From Hyperoodon ampullatus (Eukaryota; Chordata; Mammalia; Artiodactyla; Ziphiidae), in assembly GCA_949752795.1 (NCBI GenBank), contig OX457070.1, positions 41,004,185 to 41,068,184 on the forward strand: a stretch of 64,000 nucleotides of DNA, written 5' to 3'. The notes beneath the pieces were generated by a model. That model did no database searches and was not told the origin of the DNA. It saw nothing but the letters and a program-made list of their open reading frames with translations. A program made the position numbers and the translations under genes. Positions 1-11,317 of this stretch are shown one piece after another; position 1 is the stretch's first letter, and each line of letters begins with the position of its first letter.

Positions 1-540
1 TGCACGCACATAACAATGTACACCAGACTCGTGAATTAACTTATGTGATTGGACATGCGAATGCATATTCGCATCTTTGAAGGCTCACAACTTGAAGGTT
101 CGTATGTAGGGGACTTTATTCTTCTGATTTAAGAGAAAAAAAAAGAATACTGATGAATTTATCTTGCAGCTTAGGAACTAGTCTGAAAGGCAGTTCCCGA
201 AGAGGTTTACAAAACATTTTGAGTAATAGAAACATTTTGGAATGAATCTGTAGCCTTAAAATGTGTCTACTCTGAAAACCAAGATGGTGTGCTTGTCTTT
301 AGAACCCCCTGCCTGGTGCCTTCAAGTCTCTCTATTAGAGAATTTCCATTACCTAGGTGTTGAGTTTATCACCTGAAAGATATGTGGATTCTCTACCTGT
401 TAAACTGTCATTTATATACTCCAGATGATATCCCTAGGTTTTGAGAAACTGTTGAAGCATGTCACATCGACTGCTACTGGGAAGTAATGAATATACTCAG
501 CAATTCAGTATTTTACAATCTTATTAATTTTTAGCATAAA
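1..540. other. Single-copy AT-rich DNA, nothing recognised
   Basis: I see no repeat family, long reading frame or RNA gene in this stretch. It has scattered short A and T runs only. Confidence 0.5.
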
Positions 541-755
541 GTCAGATATCTCAAGTTCAAATTTCAATTCCATCATTTCTTAACTATGTGACTTTTGGGC
601 ACTTTACTTAAATGTTCTTGACCTTATTTTCTTCATGTATAAAATGGGAGTAATAATTATTCCTGCTTTGTAGGACTGTGGTGAGAAACAAATGAATTAA
701 TTTATATAAAGTATTAAGTCTTGGCACATAAAACACATTTAATAAATATTCGATA
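541..755 (+). mobile_element. MIR SINE, degraded
   Basis: The order of blocks follows the MIR core and tail: an 'actatgtgactttgggca'-like block, then 'cttcatgtataaaatgggag', then 'ggactgtggtgagaaacaaa', then 'ttggcacataaaacac' and 'aataaatatt'. This is an ancient mammalian SINE, and the divergence fits great age. The tRNA-derived 5' head is poorly preserved. Confidence 0.8.
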
Positions 756-2784
756 GACTTGTTGATTTTATGGTGATATTTTGTTAATACTGTGTTTTAA
801 AGCATTATTCTTCCTGCTTGGCTTTTCATCTTAATAAGATAATAACATTTTTAACAAAAAAAATAAATACATAGGTGAAATTCAGACTCAATAAAGACTC
901 AGTAAAAGATTGAGAAGTATTTTGGGGCAGAAAACCCATTTCTACGAAGTTTTTTATTTTATATACTTAAGGCTCACCTTTAGTGCAATTAGTTGCTATC
1001 ATCTACTGCTTTGGTTACTCCTCATCTGAAAACCTCTCACATAACTGAGGATCACTCTTCCAAATCAATATGAAGGAGAACAATTTTTAAAGTATATTTT
1101 TAAGCATGTTTTTTCAGGCCTATAAATAAAGCCTACCATGTATGCATCTAAAAATGATTTTTAAAATGTATTGCTCTACAACAAATATTTTTATTATTTA
1201 TATTTTGATTTCAATTCAAAGAATTCAAAATATACCATTAAATATTTTATTGGAAAGCCAAATTATATATTCATTGGATGTGATGAGTATTAAACATTTA
1301 AAAATTGTCACATAGATCTCATAATGCAATTGATAAATGAAGAAACGGCAAATAAACATCTAACCTTACCAAGTTATAAAGATAAGTCTTGTAACCATTT
1401 AGACTTCTAGGCATGATATTACCTAAGCTTTCTGGTGTATCTTGACTTTTCAAATAAAAATATGACCCAGATAGTTCCTAAAGGAATGTAAAGGGACTGC
1501 ATATTTTTAAAAGTGTATTTATTCTTTGATTTAGAAAGTGTAGGGATTTTTTTTTCTGGATTATCATGACTAGGTCAAAGGGTGGGAAGAGATGTCTGAA
1601 ATTTAAAATAAAAAAGATTGTGTGGGGAGATTTTTTTGAAAATTAATAGCAAAAATAGATTTTCAAGGTAATCACTTGACTTGGTACTATCTGTGAATGA
1701 TTACAAACACAGAATACAGAAATGCATTGTTTTAGCTTCAGTTTCCCAGAAAGTAGAGACTGAAGCAGATGGCTTGTATGTTGCTGCTTTATTGGTGAGT
1801 GTAATCTTAGGGAACAGGAGTGAGGGACAAGGCATTGAAACAGGAAGGAGGGAAGACAAATGATGATGTCTTATATAGTTGGCCACTCCAAAGTACGATG
1901 GATTGCTTAATCCCACAGCAAAGTCCTCCTAGAAGCCATAGATGCTGTGTCTCAGCACAATCCATCAGGGGAAAAAAGGGAGAATCATTTGTCAAGTGGC
2001 TTTCTTCTCTTACTGGTTAAAGGTTCACCCCAAGAGTGAAACACCTTGCGTGTCTGGTTTCCAGGACAGAGAATGCAAGGGTTATGGAAACAGTCTGATT
2101 GTCTGAGATAAAGCACTGTCAGAATGTGAGTGCCTGAAGTGACTGGGCCAAGAGACAGGCGAAGCCTTATTATTTCTGAATCATAATGAATTCAGAGGAA
2201 AAATTATCAACCATATTTTTGCAAGCCAGGGATAACTACTTGGTAACTTTTTAATGTATTTTCTCTCCATCACTTTTTCTGTGCCCAGCTTGAATTCATT
2301 TTATGTAAATATGTTCTCTACCAGCCAGTATTGTGTGTGGCTTTAAATAATAGAAGTTTAGTGAAAAAGAAGTAGATTTATCACACATAACACGAAGTTT
2401 GAGGACAGGCACCTGAGAACTAGACAGGCAACTCGTGTATGCACTGAAGAACCAGACTCCTCTGCCTCTGTTCCACATTCCTTACTGATGGCTGTGCCAG
2501 GCTATTCCTCTTCATCACTTTTTAGTCAAAAAAGACGGAGTAAAAAAGACAGTTCATGAATAATTCTGTGTATCTGTGTTTTTAGACAAAACTTAGTTAC
2601 ATGAGGTAACTTAAAGCATCTACTACATGAATATATTTTACATATATTTTTTAATTCACATTATTTAAAAAACCTACTTTTAATGATATACCAAAGTGCA
2701 TCTTCCTCAAGATTTAGGTTCAAATATTAGGACCTAAGGAGAAATTTCCTATAATCAGAATCACTCTTAAATTGATTTAACATT
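756..2784. other. Single-copy AT-rich DNA
   Basis: No family is recognised with confidence. Around 1335-1385 a block (gataaatgaagaaacggc) weakly recalls a minus-strand MIR core. Reading frames of 60-71 codons near 1681-2020 overlap on both strands and show no domain, so they look like chance. Confidence 0.45.
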
Positions 2785-3405
2785 CTAAAATGGATCAGTG
2801 TAATTCACCACGTTAACAGAATAAAGGAGAAAGCAGTAGTATGATTATCTCAATATATGAAGAAAATTCATTTGATAAAATCCAATACACATTCATATTT
2901 TTAAAAGTCTCAACCAACTAGAAATATAAGGAAATTTCCTTAATGTGATAAACACTATTAAATTTTAAAAAGCTACAGTTAATATCATACTTGATAGTAA
3001 AATAGTGAACACTTTCTCCCTGAGTCTGGGCACAGAGCAAGTGTGTTCACTATTATATTTAACTTTTTACTAAGAATCTTAGTGCAATAAGACAAAAAAG
3101 AAAGAAAAGTTATAAAGAAAGACATAACACTAATTTTAGCTAACATGATTGTGTACATGTAAAATCAGAAGAATATATAAATTATTGCTGTAAGTTAATT
3201 TAATAAGTTTGCTAGATTCAAGGTCAATATACAAAAATCTCTGATAATTTCTATAGACTAACCAAATATTAGATAATAAAATTTTTAAAAATACCATTTA
3301 CAGTAGCATAAAAATATTAAACTTATACAAATAAATCTAATGTAAGATATGCAAGTCCTTTACCTTGAAAACCTCAAAACATTGCTGAGAGAAATTAAAG
3401 ACTTA
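2785..3405 (+). mobile_element. Old L1 fragment, ORF2 reverse-transcriptase region
   Basis: The stretch carries decayed L1 ORF2 sequence in sense orientation. It starts with the 'taattcaccacgttaacaga' block that precedes the RT catalytic region and runs on through 'ttgctagattcaaggtcaat' towards the 3' part of ORF2. Stops and indels are frequent and no long frame survives. It is truncated at both ends with no poly-A tail, as expected for an old L1M copy. Confidence 0.75.
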
Positions 3406-3670
3406 ATAAGTAGCTATACCATCTTCTAGAATTAGAAGACTCAGTATTGTAATTCTTTTGTTTGAATTCTCTTTGCTTTCTCTTAGTCTCTTCCCTTTAC
3501 TTCTTGTCCTTTCTCCATTTCTTCCTTGTTTTTGTAAGGTAAGCAACATTTCATCACAACCTCATGAAAACTGTCTCATGTAGCATTTTCCTTCATGAAA
3601 GTACATTTATGAATCTTTGATCTCACCAGTAAATTTATAGCACATAGATGCAATACTAAAAATGATAGGT
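3406..3670. other. Single-copy DNA
   Basis: A pyrimidine-rich segment (about 3450-3535) is the only visible feature. No repeat family was recognised. Confidence 0.4.
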
Positions 3671-3880
3671 GCTTCCCTGGTGGTGCAGTGGTTGAGAGTC
3701 CACCTGCCGATGCGGGGGACATGGGTTCGTGCCCCGGTCTGGGAGGATCCCACATGCCGCGGAGCGGCTGGGCCCGTGAGCCATGGCCGCTGAGCCTGTG
3801 CGTCCAGAGCCTGTGCTCTGCAACGGGAGAGGCCACAACAGTGAGAGGCCCACGTACCGCAAAAAAAAATAAAAAAAAAT
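3671..3880 (+). mobile_element. CHR SINE (tRNA-Glu-derived)
   Basis: A CHR-type SINE is a non-autonomous retroposon transcribed by RNA polymerase III and copied by L1 machinery. The head 'gcttccctggtggtgcag' holds the A box, and 'gggttcgtgccccgg' is the B box of the tRNA-like promoter. The body then runs through 'atcccacatgccgcggag' to 'gaggcccacgtaccgc' and an impure A-rich tail. Target duplications are not clear, which suggests an older copy. Peptides read from it are shadows. Confidence 0.93.
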
Positions 3881-4094
3881 AGTATGTCTCCTAGGCCAGT
3901 GTACAAAATCCAGTTTAATTCATAATATAATTTATATATTTTATTTTACAGTAAAATTTGGAGAAAGAAATTTGTTCCAACACTGATAATAAAACAAAGA
4001 TCAAAATATAATGAGGATTTTTATTACAAATTTTTGAGCTAGAGGAAATTAGATTTAATGAAATGAAGATGAGATAAAGCTGCAAATTAATGAA

Positions 4095-4300
4095 CTCTCT
4101 GACTGCCAGGCACCTTGTAAGTATTTTATTCTCACAACTCTAAGCCTTACCTGTAAGGTATACATTATTCCTGTTCTGCACATAAATACTCTGAAGCTCA
4201 ACAAGTTGAACTTATCTAGAGTCAAATAGCTCAAAAAAAAATCTGAATATGAACCTTTACTTGAGTATGACCAGTCCTACAACCCATATTGTTTCCTCTG
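4095..4300 (-). mobile_element. MIR-like SINE remnant
   Basis: In reverse orientation the blocks 'gccaggcaccttgtaag', 'ctcacaactctaagcc' and 'ctgaagctcaacaagttgaa' follow the MIR core order. It is strongly diverged. Confidence 0.6.
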
Positions 4301-4359
4301 TGCAGTGCTGTGAAGAGTCATAGGAAATTTCATTTCACTTTCAAAGACTTCATGCCCAG

Positions 4360-4500
4360 TACCTTCCTGGATTTCCTGAAGGGAAGGAACTCTGAGGTAA
4401 CTTTTTTTCCAAACCCATTGCTTTACAGTTGAGAAAACTAAGGCAAAGAGAATTTGAGGGACTCACTACATATGGGCAGAGCCAATCCCAAATTCTGTTC
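4360..4500 (-). mobile_element. Possible second MIR-like remnant
   Basis: The block 'ttgagaaaactaaggcaaag' with 'cagagccaatcccaa' downstream resembles the MIR core in minus orientation. It is short and diverged, so the call is tentative. Confidence 0.4.
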
Positions 4501-4539
4501 CTTTAGATTCTGGTAGCTGCCTTCCTATTTCCACTGCTG

Positions 4540-4625
4540 GTGACAAAATCCAAATCCTTGTTATCTCTTGCCTACACTGCTGCAGTAACCTCCTCACTGG
4601 TCTCTCTGCCTCCGGTTAATAATCC
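4540..4625 (+). mobile_element. L2 LINE fragment
   Basis: The text 'cctacactgctgcagtaacc' followed by 'tcctcactggtctctctgcc' matches the well-known block about 500 bp from the L2 3' end. Only a short island survives. Confidence 0.6.
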
Positions 4626-4674
4626 TGTATGCTTCTGCTTGAATAAACTTATTAAACACAAATATTTGTTACGC

Positions 4675-4775
4675 TAACATGGGATAATAATACGGTTGTG
4701 AGGATTAAAAGGGATAAAACATGTAAAGTTCTTAATACAGGGCTAAGCACTTAGCATCAAATAAATACTTGCCAT
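4675..4775 (+). mobile_element. MIR SINE 3' half
   Basis: The series 'gggataataatacggttgtg', 'aggattaaaagggataaaac', 'gctaagcacttagcatc' and 'aataaatacttgccattatt' is the 3' half of MIR in plus orientation. Confidence 0.8.
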
Positions 4776-5359
4776 TATTATTTTCCTATGCAGAGGCCAT
4801 AAACGACATTCCATCGTTCATAAAGGGAAGATACTTTCTCTGGGAAGAGGTTTCACATGCAAGTGATTGCCTAAGGAAACGCTGCCTGGAGAAATGGGTA
4901 GTGAAGTGGAGGAATCAGGACAGGGAAGGAGAAGACCCATGAATGCATTCAGGTGACACCTCAGCACCAACTGGATCTCATAGGAGCTCTGAAGTGTATA
5001 TTACACCTCAAAGTTTATTCCACCTTGAGGCAGGGGAGATGGGTTGCTTTATATTACTGGTCAGTCATTGGCTGTTAGCCACCCTAGCAGAGACATAAAC
5101 TCCCAGCATTTCTGTCTCTTGGCCTGTATTGTCAAAGTATCTGACATAACCCAAGTGACATCCTCAGGAAAAGGTTTTAGGAGCAAGCCAATAGAAGCAA
5201 AGCATACAGGCCAGGGGACGGGTGCACAGGACTGCGAGAAGGGTAGGCAGAGTGCCAGCAATGTCCAGCACCTTTCTCTGTATCACACTTGCAATCTTCC
5301 TTCCTATTAAGGCCCTTTCCCACTGTTGCTCTTCACTTATCCTATGTTCCAGCCAAGCC
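4776..5359. other. Single-copy DNA
   Basis: No family is recognised. Frames of 60-88 codons overlap on both strands between 5044 and 5410 and have no recognisable domain. They are most likely chance frames. Confidence 0.45.
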
Positions 5360-5870
5360 GCACAATTCATTCATTCACAGTTAATCAGCATTTGCCAGGC
5401 ACCGTTCTAGGTGTTGGGAAAATAATAGTAAACAAGTTTTCTCTCTTACTGAGTCCATATTTTCTTGGGGAAATAAATGATAACAAGCAAACACATAATC
5501 TATATGACATCAGGTAAGGACATAGATGAAGAAACATAAGAGGATAGAGTGTCAGGGCTTTTTTGTTTTTTGCTTTTTGTTTTAGATGGGGTGATCAGGA
5601 AAGGCCTCTCTGAGGAGGTGACGTATTAACAAAGACATAGGCAAGGTGCAGAAGTAAAATCAGCTAATATTTATTAATCAGCAGAAGAGAATTCCCAGGG
5701 AAGAGAAGAGCTGTGCACAAGCTCTGAGGTAGAAGGTGCCTTGCTGCTTTTGTGGAACCACACAGAGGCCTGAGGATTGGAGTCTGGTGGGTGATGGAGA
5801 GTGGTAAGAGGTGAGGTGAGAGCCAGAGATCACAGGACGTAGGTCTTGGAAACTACTCGTGGTGCAGACT
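5360..5870 (-). mobile_element. L2 LINE 3' end
   Basis: Read on the minus strand this is the L2 3' end. On the plus strand the order is 'attcattcattcacagttaa', 'tgccaggcaccgttctagg', 'aggaaaggcctctctgagg', 'agaagagctgtgcacaagct' and 'gagagtggtaagaggtgagg', which is the reversed L2 order. A small T-rich insertion near 5560-5585 interrupts it. There is no coding capacity. Confidence 0.8.
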
Positions 5871-5939
5871 TCTAACCGTGCTGAGAAGTCACCGAAACCC
5901 TTTGAGTCAATGAGTGACATGTTTGCCTTATGTTTCCAA

Positions 5940-6290
5940 GTATATCAGGTATTTATTGCTATTCCAGAAGGTATCAGAATACTTAGTGGCTTAAAACAGC
6001 TACCACTAATTTGCTCACAGTTCTGTGTGTTGGCCGTTTGGGAAGGGCTCTGTTGGGACATCTTGACTCTGCTCCAGGGAGGTGGCTGAGCTCAGTCATG
6101 CTTAGGCTGTCAGCTGGCAGTCAGCGGGGGCTTGCATGGTTTTGGAAGGCCTTCCTCATGGTCTGATAGTTGGTGAAGGCTGAGAGCTGGGGTGGGGTGG
6201 GTCTTGGTTCTCTTCCACTGGTGCTTTCACGTGTATCCCTTCATGTAGGCTTCCTCACAAGGCATGTGGAGCAGATCTGAGCAGGAAGAT
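5940..6290 (-). mobile_element. MLT1-like (MaLR) LTR remnant
   Basis: The 'atttattgctattccag' and 'acttagtggcttaaaacagc' motifs are the reversed 3' end of MLT1-type LTRs of the non-autonomous ERVL-MaLR group. The following 'gctgagctcagtcatgctta' and 'gtcagctggcagtcagc' fit one of the diverged subfamilies. The far end is lost and the exact family is uncertain. Confidence 0.5.
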
Positions 6291-8229
6291 CTGGAAGTCA
6301 GTTATGGATAGGTTAAGCTGAAAAAATTCCTTAGCTGTACAGAAGTTTTATGTAGGCATTTGGTACGTTTAAGTGAGGGGTCAAGATACACACTTAGCTG
6401 CTATTTGAAGGCAGTGAATTGGGTGAGATCATATAATGAGTGAATATAGATAAAGAATAGAATAGAATCATGACTTAGTGCTTCTTAGGTTGGGACAAGA
6501 AGTGGATTCAGCAAAGGAGACTGGGAAAAAGTAGGCGTTTAGTACCTTATTAAGCATAACCTAACTAACAAACCAAGTATAGATGATTGCGTATCATGAA
6601 GCAAAGAGTATGTTTCATCCAGTCTCTGTACCTTTGTTATTTAAAATGAAGAAAACAAAAATTGTTTAATTAAATCACATTCTATTTAAGGGATTTTTCT
6701 TTCTCACATTTCTATTATTTTAATTTCTACTCTTCGAAAGCTTCTCCTCACCCAAGTACTGAAAAAGTTGAAAAAAAATAGGAGTGTTGGATAGAGACTG
6801 AAATGTCAGCTTCTTTACAAGTTGGAGGAGAGGATATAGGTTAGCATTAGGCACATTTACCACCTGCTTGGAGACAATCCTAGACAGCCACATCCTAGCC
6901 TTACTAGAAGTTTCTCTACTACTACATATTTTGTTCTCCCAAATTCTACTGTTTTGTTTTTATTTTTTATGTAAAACATAGCAAATGTTGTCTTCTTTGT
7001 GGAGGTCCAATAAAGAGCATCCTACTTCCTTGCCAAGATTCAGAAAAATTAAAAAATAAAACAGAAGCATGGCCCACAGAGGTCAAAATGTCAATTTTAT
7101 TATTAACAACTGCTAAGTTGGAGGACTTAGCTTAGTTTGAGGGCCTAATGAACCTGCTAAACAAGCTCCAAAATTAGGTAGACTTTCCAACACATGACAG
7201 GCAGCACTGGACTTGTGCAGGCCCCAGCTGGTGGAGGTGGGCAAAGAGCTGCCCTGGGAGAACAGTGGAGAATAAATAGCTGCTTCCGTGGGCTGTCTCG
7301 CCTTAGAAGGAAGCAGGGAGGTTCTGGTTATGTAAGTCTTGTTTATTTTCCCCAAAATTACACCCTCAACCCAGATGGAGTGAATAAAAGTGTAGGGAGA
7401 GGCCAAAGTGTATACCCACTCAGGATGGAGGGGGAAAAGTTGCCCCAACAAACATTCAGGACTTTTGCTTTGTACAGGCATATTATTGGCACTGTTTAAC
7501 TGCTTTTTTTTGCGGAGGGGGGGGTACAAAAAAAGAATCAATAGTAATATTTCTAGAAGTAATTGGAATCCTTGGAAAGAAACTGTTATAAAAAATAACA
7601 TTTTAATCTGTATTTTCATATGCAAAAGGAATGAAATAAATTTACGTGTGTGTATTTGGGAGGTGTTAGGGAGTTGAAGAGAGGGAGCTTGGCAGAAGGA
7701 TGAAGCATGTGGCTTGGGCTTGATTCTGCTGAGGGGATAAAAGGAAATAATGGAGGACAGGCATTGAATTAAAAGTTCCCTGAATAGCCGTGGTGGAAAC
7801 ATGGGCTCAGAACAGCTGTGTTGCTGTCCAGAGTGAAAGGTTAGGGGAGGGAGAGAGACATGCAGTGTGCATCTCCGTGTTCCCTAGTTGAGTGTTCTCA
7901 CTCTAAAGTGAATTGGCCAGCATCAGGCAAGCGATGAACATAATTTCCTTAAAACCATTTCCTCTGCTTCACTACAGTGTACACAAGTGTGAGGAATCTG
8001 CTGCTATGATTTGGCCCCTGAAGAATTAAGTAGGTAAATGAGTTCTAGTGTATCCCAAACAGAAAAGTAGCCGTCCTGTCCAATCTTTGCCCTAGGTGCA
8101 CTTTGAATCATCCTTCCAATGCCCACTTAATTACGCTAGACTGACAGCTGCTCTTCCAGGCAGCCCCTAAATGGCAGTCACTCTGGAGGGGCATCCCCAA
8201 CATGTGACTGCAGGATTGGGAGCACATAA
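6291..8229. other. Mostly single-copy DNA with one 229-codon minus frame
   Basis: No interspersed repeat is recognised. The longest open frame outside repeats, apart from L1-derived ones, is on the minus strand at 7113-7802 (229 codons from ATG). Its translation has a hydrophobic patch about a third of the way in but no domain, signal peptide or repeat that I recognise. Its middle crosses simple purine and pyrimidine tracts such as the G-run near 7515-7525. No splice or promoter context supports a gene, so I leave it as a probable chance frame. Confidence 0.4.
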
Positions 8230-8890
8230 AAATTATTTTTGATAATTTCACTTGAATGGAAGTTCAAGAATACATACCACCTCCCTCTGGATATGTTAAC
8301 TATTTTTTAATGATGCTATCTGATATTTTAACAATGTATGCAGAGCAGCAGAGCCTTGAGTTTGTTGTTTAAATATCTTTGATGCTGTGTCATAACAAAT
8401 TAGTTTCTAAATGTTGCCAATTTGGCAGACAAAGCTGATTATTTCCTGCAATCACACTGCATATGTGCACGAGATTATAATTAATGATCAGGGATGCCAG
8501 CCATACTTTAATAATGATCCTTCAGTGTTTAGGAGCCGATTAGAGCAACTGGCATTTGTACCCTCTATTGGGGCAGAGGCAAGAGAAAGGAGGCAATGAA
8601 GCTGGATAGATCTGTCAGTGTCAGAGAATCAATAGTTTGCTGATTTCCGTTATAAATTTGAAGATTCTGGGGGAGTTATTGACAAAGCTGCTGCTGTGAA
8701 TATTAACAGAGTGTTTATGTAGCCTTCACTCAAGCAGTGCAAGTCCTAATTAGATTGGAATTGGTCTTTTGGCAACTTTGCAGTATTTGCTTCCTCAACA
8801 TACCAGTATGCCACATGAGGACGCTGAGCATATTAGTGATATATTTCAGAAGAATTTATTGTGAGCACTAAATGTCAAGATATCAAAGGT
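8230..8890. promoter_or_regulatory. Candidate conserved non-coding element (enhancer-like)
   Basis: The stretch is repeat-free and dense in homeodomain-type TAAT cores, for example 'attataattaatgatca' (8474-8490) and 'cctaattagattgg' (8745-8758). It also has a SOX-like 'aacaatg' (about 8330). Its mixed composition and lack of decayed repeats resemble deeply conserved developmental enhancers. This is inference from sequence style; conservation cannot be seen here. Confidence 0.3.
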
Positions 8891-10064
8891 GTTTCATCAT
8901 AATGAAATGAGATTTATCAACTCTGGCTTCCCAAGATTTTGGCTTTTTAAAAGACCACGTTTTCTTTCCGTTTCTTGGCAAAAATGTGGCCAACAGTGAA
9001 TGTTGTTAACTGAAGATGATAGCATTGAAGATAAAAAGGAGAAGGAGAGAAGGAGGGGGAAAGAGAAACAACACAAATCTTTATAAATGGAGCCTATTTT
9101 AAGAACGTCATCTGAAACTTGGAATTCCAAAGCAGTTAAAGTGATTTTTTGATTAGCCAAAGGATTCATCCTGGGGTAATTTTAGATTATCTGATATTAA
9201 AAATATAGTTTGATTTGCTTACCATTTAGAACTCTATCCTGTACAAACTAAGGTAAATCTGTAGTCTCATGGACCTTTTTGCAATGATGCTTACTGTGAT
9301 TCCAAAAGGCTTTGGATAACCCTAATTCCCCTTCTACCACATCTTCCTAAAATACCGTCATACATCATTCCAAGGCAAATCTATTCTTCTTTTTAATGCA
9401 AAGGCTATGTGATGATTAAACTCTCATGGGGTATCTGGAGATTGTAACTTTGAAGAGAGCTACAATGAGAGCTTTCATCCCAGCAAAAATAAAGCAAGGC
9501 ATGGAGAGCTAATGTTATGGCACCATTTTTAGGCAAGAAAATTACAAGGAGGGCCTGCTTTCTTAACCATGATTTGGATGGCACTTTCCTGGGATTATCT
9601 TGAAACCAGGTTCTTAAATTAGAGGACAATATTTCATCAAATATACATATATTTGATTTAAAAATATATATATATACACACACACTTATATATAACTTTT
9701 AGACTGGGAAGGAAGAATTGGAGTATATGTTTGATATACCAGCTTGAACAGGAAGTCAAATTAAAGAAATTATAACAATTTGTTTGCTCTTGCTTACAGT
9801 TAAATTGAATAAACACCTAGAGATAGACACAGAAGCAAAATTACCTTGGGGATGCCAAGCTAACTCTACCAGTCCCTTGAGGTCTCTGATGGCTCCTAAG
9901 GCAGGCTGAGTAATCCTTCTAGAGATTCACCGATCACTCTTTTCCAAGGCTTTCTTCACTCTTGAGAAAGAGATGGGGGTGGGGGGGGTAGAACCATATG
10001 ACATCTTGGGATTCAGTGAATAGGAGCTTGATCAAAAAGCTTAAACCTTTTAAAAACTTTTAAA
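8891..10064. other. Single-copy DNA with a TA/CA microsatellite
   Basis: A short (TA)n(CA)n tract lies at 9663-9695 and a G-rich run at about 9974-9989. The minus frames at 8897-9169 and 9405-9683 have no recognisable domain. Confidence 0.45.
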
Positions 10065-10209
10065 AACGTGCCCTATTACTTGTTTTATCAATTTCTTTAA
10101 AGAATTCTCTATGTACTACAGATTGCATCCATTTAAAGTGTACAATGTGATGACTTTTGACAAATGCATAATAAAATTCAAGAAAATACAAATTAATATA
10201 TAGAAATAA
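10065..10209 (-). mobile_element. Short L1 3'-end-like fragment
   Basis: The text 'atttaaagtgtacaatgtga' followed by 'tgacttttgacaaatgcata' resembles the 3'UTR of old L1 elements in minus orientation. The CHR SINE at 10222 is inserted next to it. It is a short and diverged piece. Confidence 0.5.
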
Positions 10210-10221
10210 AAAAGGAGGTCT

Positions 10222-10520
10222 TGGGCTTCCCTGGTGGCGCAGTGGTTGAGAATCTGCCTGCCAGTGCAGGGGACACGGGTTCGAGCCCTGGTCTGGGAAG
10301 ATCCCACATGCCGCGGAGCAACTAGGCCCGTGAGCCACAGCTACTGAGCCTGCGCATCTGGAGCCTGTGCTCCGCAACAAGAGAGGCCGAGAGAGTGAGA
10401 GGCCCGCGCACCGCGATGAAGAGTGGCCCCCGCTCGCCGCAACTAGAGAAAGCCCTCCCACAGAAACGAAGACCCAACACAGCCAAAAATAAATAAATAA
10501 ATTTATATATATATAAAAAA
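10222..10520 (+). mobile_element. CHR SINE, long form, with target duplication
   Basis: This copy is longer than the other CHR SINEs here. After the shared body it continues through 'cgatgaagagtggcccccgc' and 'gaagacccaacacagcc' to an (aaat)n tail. The 12-bp target duplication aaaaggaggtct is intact at 10210-10221 and 10521-10532, showing L1-mediated insertion. The extra 3' region suggests a different CHR subfamily from the short A-tailed copies. Confidence 0.95.
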
Positions 10521-10539
10521 AAAAGGAGGTCTACTGCCT

Positions 10540-10690
10540 GGAATGGGGCAGAAGGAAGAATTGACTATGATGGATGGAAATGGAAATGGAAATGGAATTG
10601 CACTCTGTCTTGATGTCCTGGTGGTTTCATAGGTGTAGTAGGGTTTTGATCAAGAACTTTCTGAAACTCTCTTGTGTTTATTTTTAACTG
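10540..10690 (+). mobile_element. Possible L1 3'-end remnant
   Basis: Blocks such as 'tcttgatgtcctggtggttt' and 'cataggtgtagtaggg' resemble the end of L1 3'UTRs in sense orientation. A short 'ggaaat' repeat (10575-10597) sits inside it. The match is weak. Confidence 0.35.
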
Positions 10691-11094
10691 TGTAAGTTAT
10701 TGATTTAGATTCTATTTGTGTGTGTGTGTTATCCAGGTTTTTTGCACTTAATTTTTCCCCCTTTTGGAGCTTTAGACATTGTCAATAGAAAAAACTCAAA
10801 AAGGATAATCGAGCTGAGTTTACTCTGGAAATTGCTTAAACATGGATTGAATGTATCACCTTTATCAAATTGATCTTTGCAGAAAGGTTAATGTTAATGC
10901 TTTGCATAATTTAAAAATTAGACTATATATAATGCAAGCTAAAGCATATTTAGAAAAATACTGTTAAACATAAATGTGACCCGACTCTGGAATGCTTCAC
11001 TGGGATCAGTGGCCACATTATCCTCACTGTCATGGGCATTCCTGCTTTGGAAATGAAGGAGAAGCAGCAGTACTTTAACTTCAAAGGGAGAAGT

Positions 11095-11305
11095 GGGCTT
11101 CCCTGGTGGTGCAGTGGTTGAAAGTCCACCTGCCAATGCAGGGGGCATGGGTTCTTGCCCCGGTCTGGGAAGATCCCACATGCCGCGGAGCGGCTGGGCC
11201 CGTGAGCCATGGCCGCTGGGCCTGCGCGTCCAGAGCCTGTGCTCCGCAACGAGAGAGGCCACAACAGTGAGAGGCCCACGTACCGCCAAAAAAAAAAAAA
11301 AAAAA
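11095..11305 (+). mobile_element. CHR SINE with perfect target duplication
   Basis: A full-length short-form CHR SINE ends in a pure poly-A run of about 20 bases. The 12-bp duplication aaagggagaagt flanks it at 11083-11094 and 11306-11317. The clean tail and duplication point to a fairly young insertion. Confidence 0.96.
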
Positions 11306-11317
11306 AAAGGGAGAAGT

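Noticed and set aside
3576..3906. Overlapping 60-100-codon frames on both strands
   Set aside because: They are translations of the CHR SINE body. The same peptides recur at every other CHR copy.
10222..10300. tRNA-like A and B boxes that could suggest a tRNA gene
   Set aside because: They are the promoter of a tRNA-Glu-derived SINE. No complete cloverleaf with acceptor stem is present.
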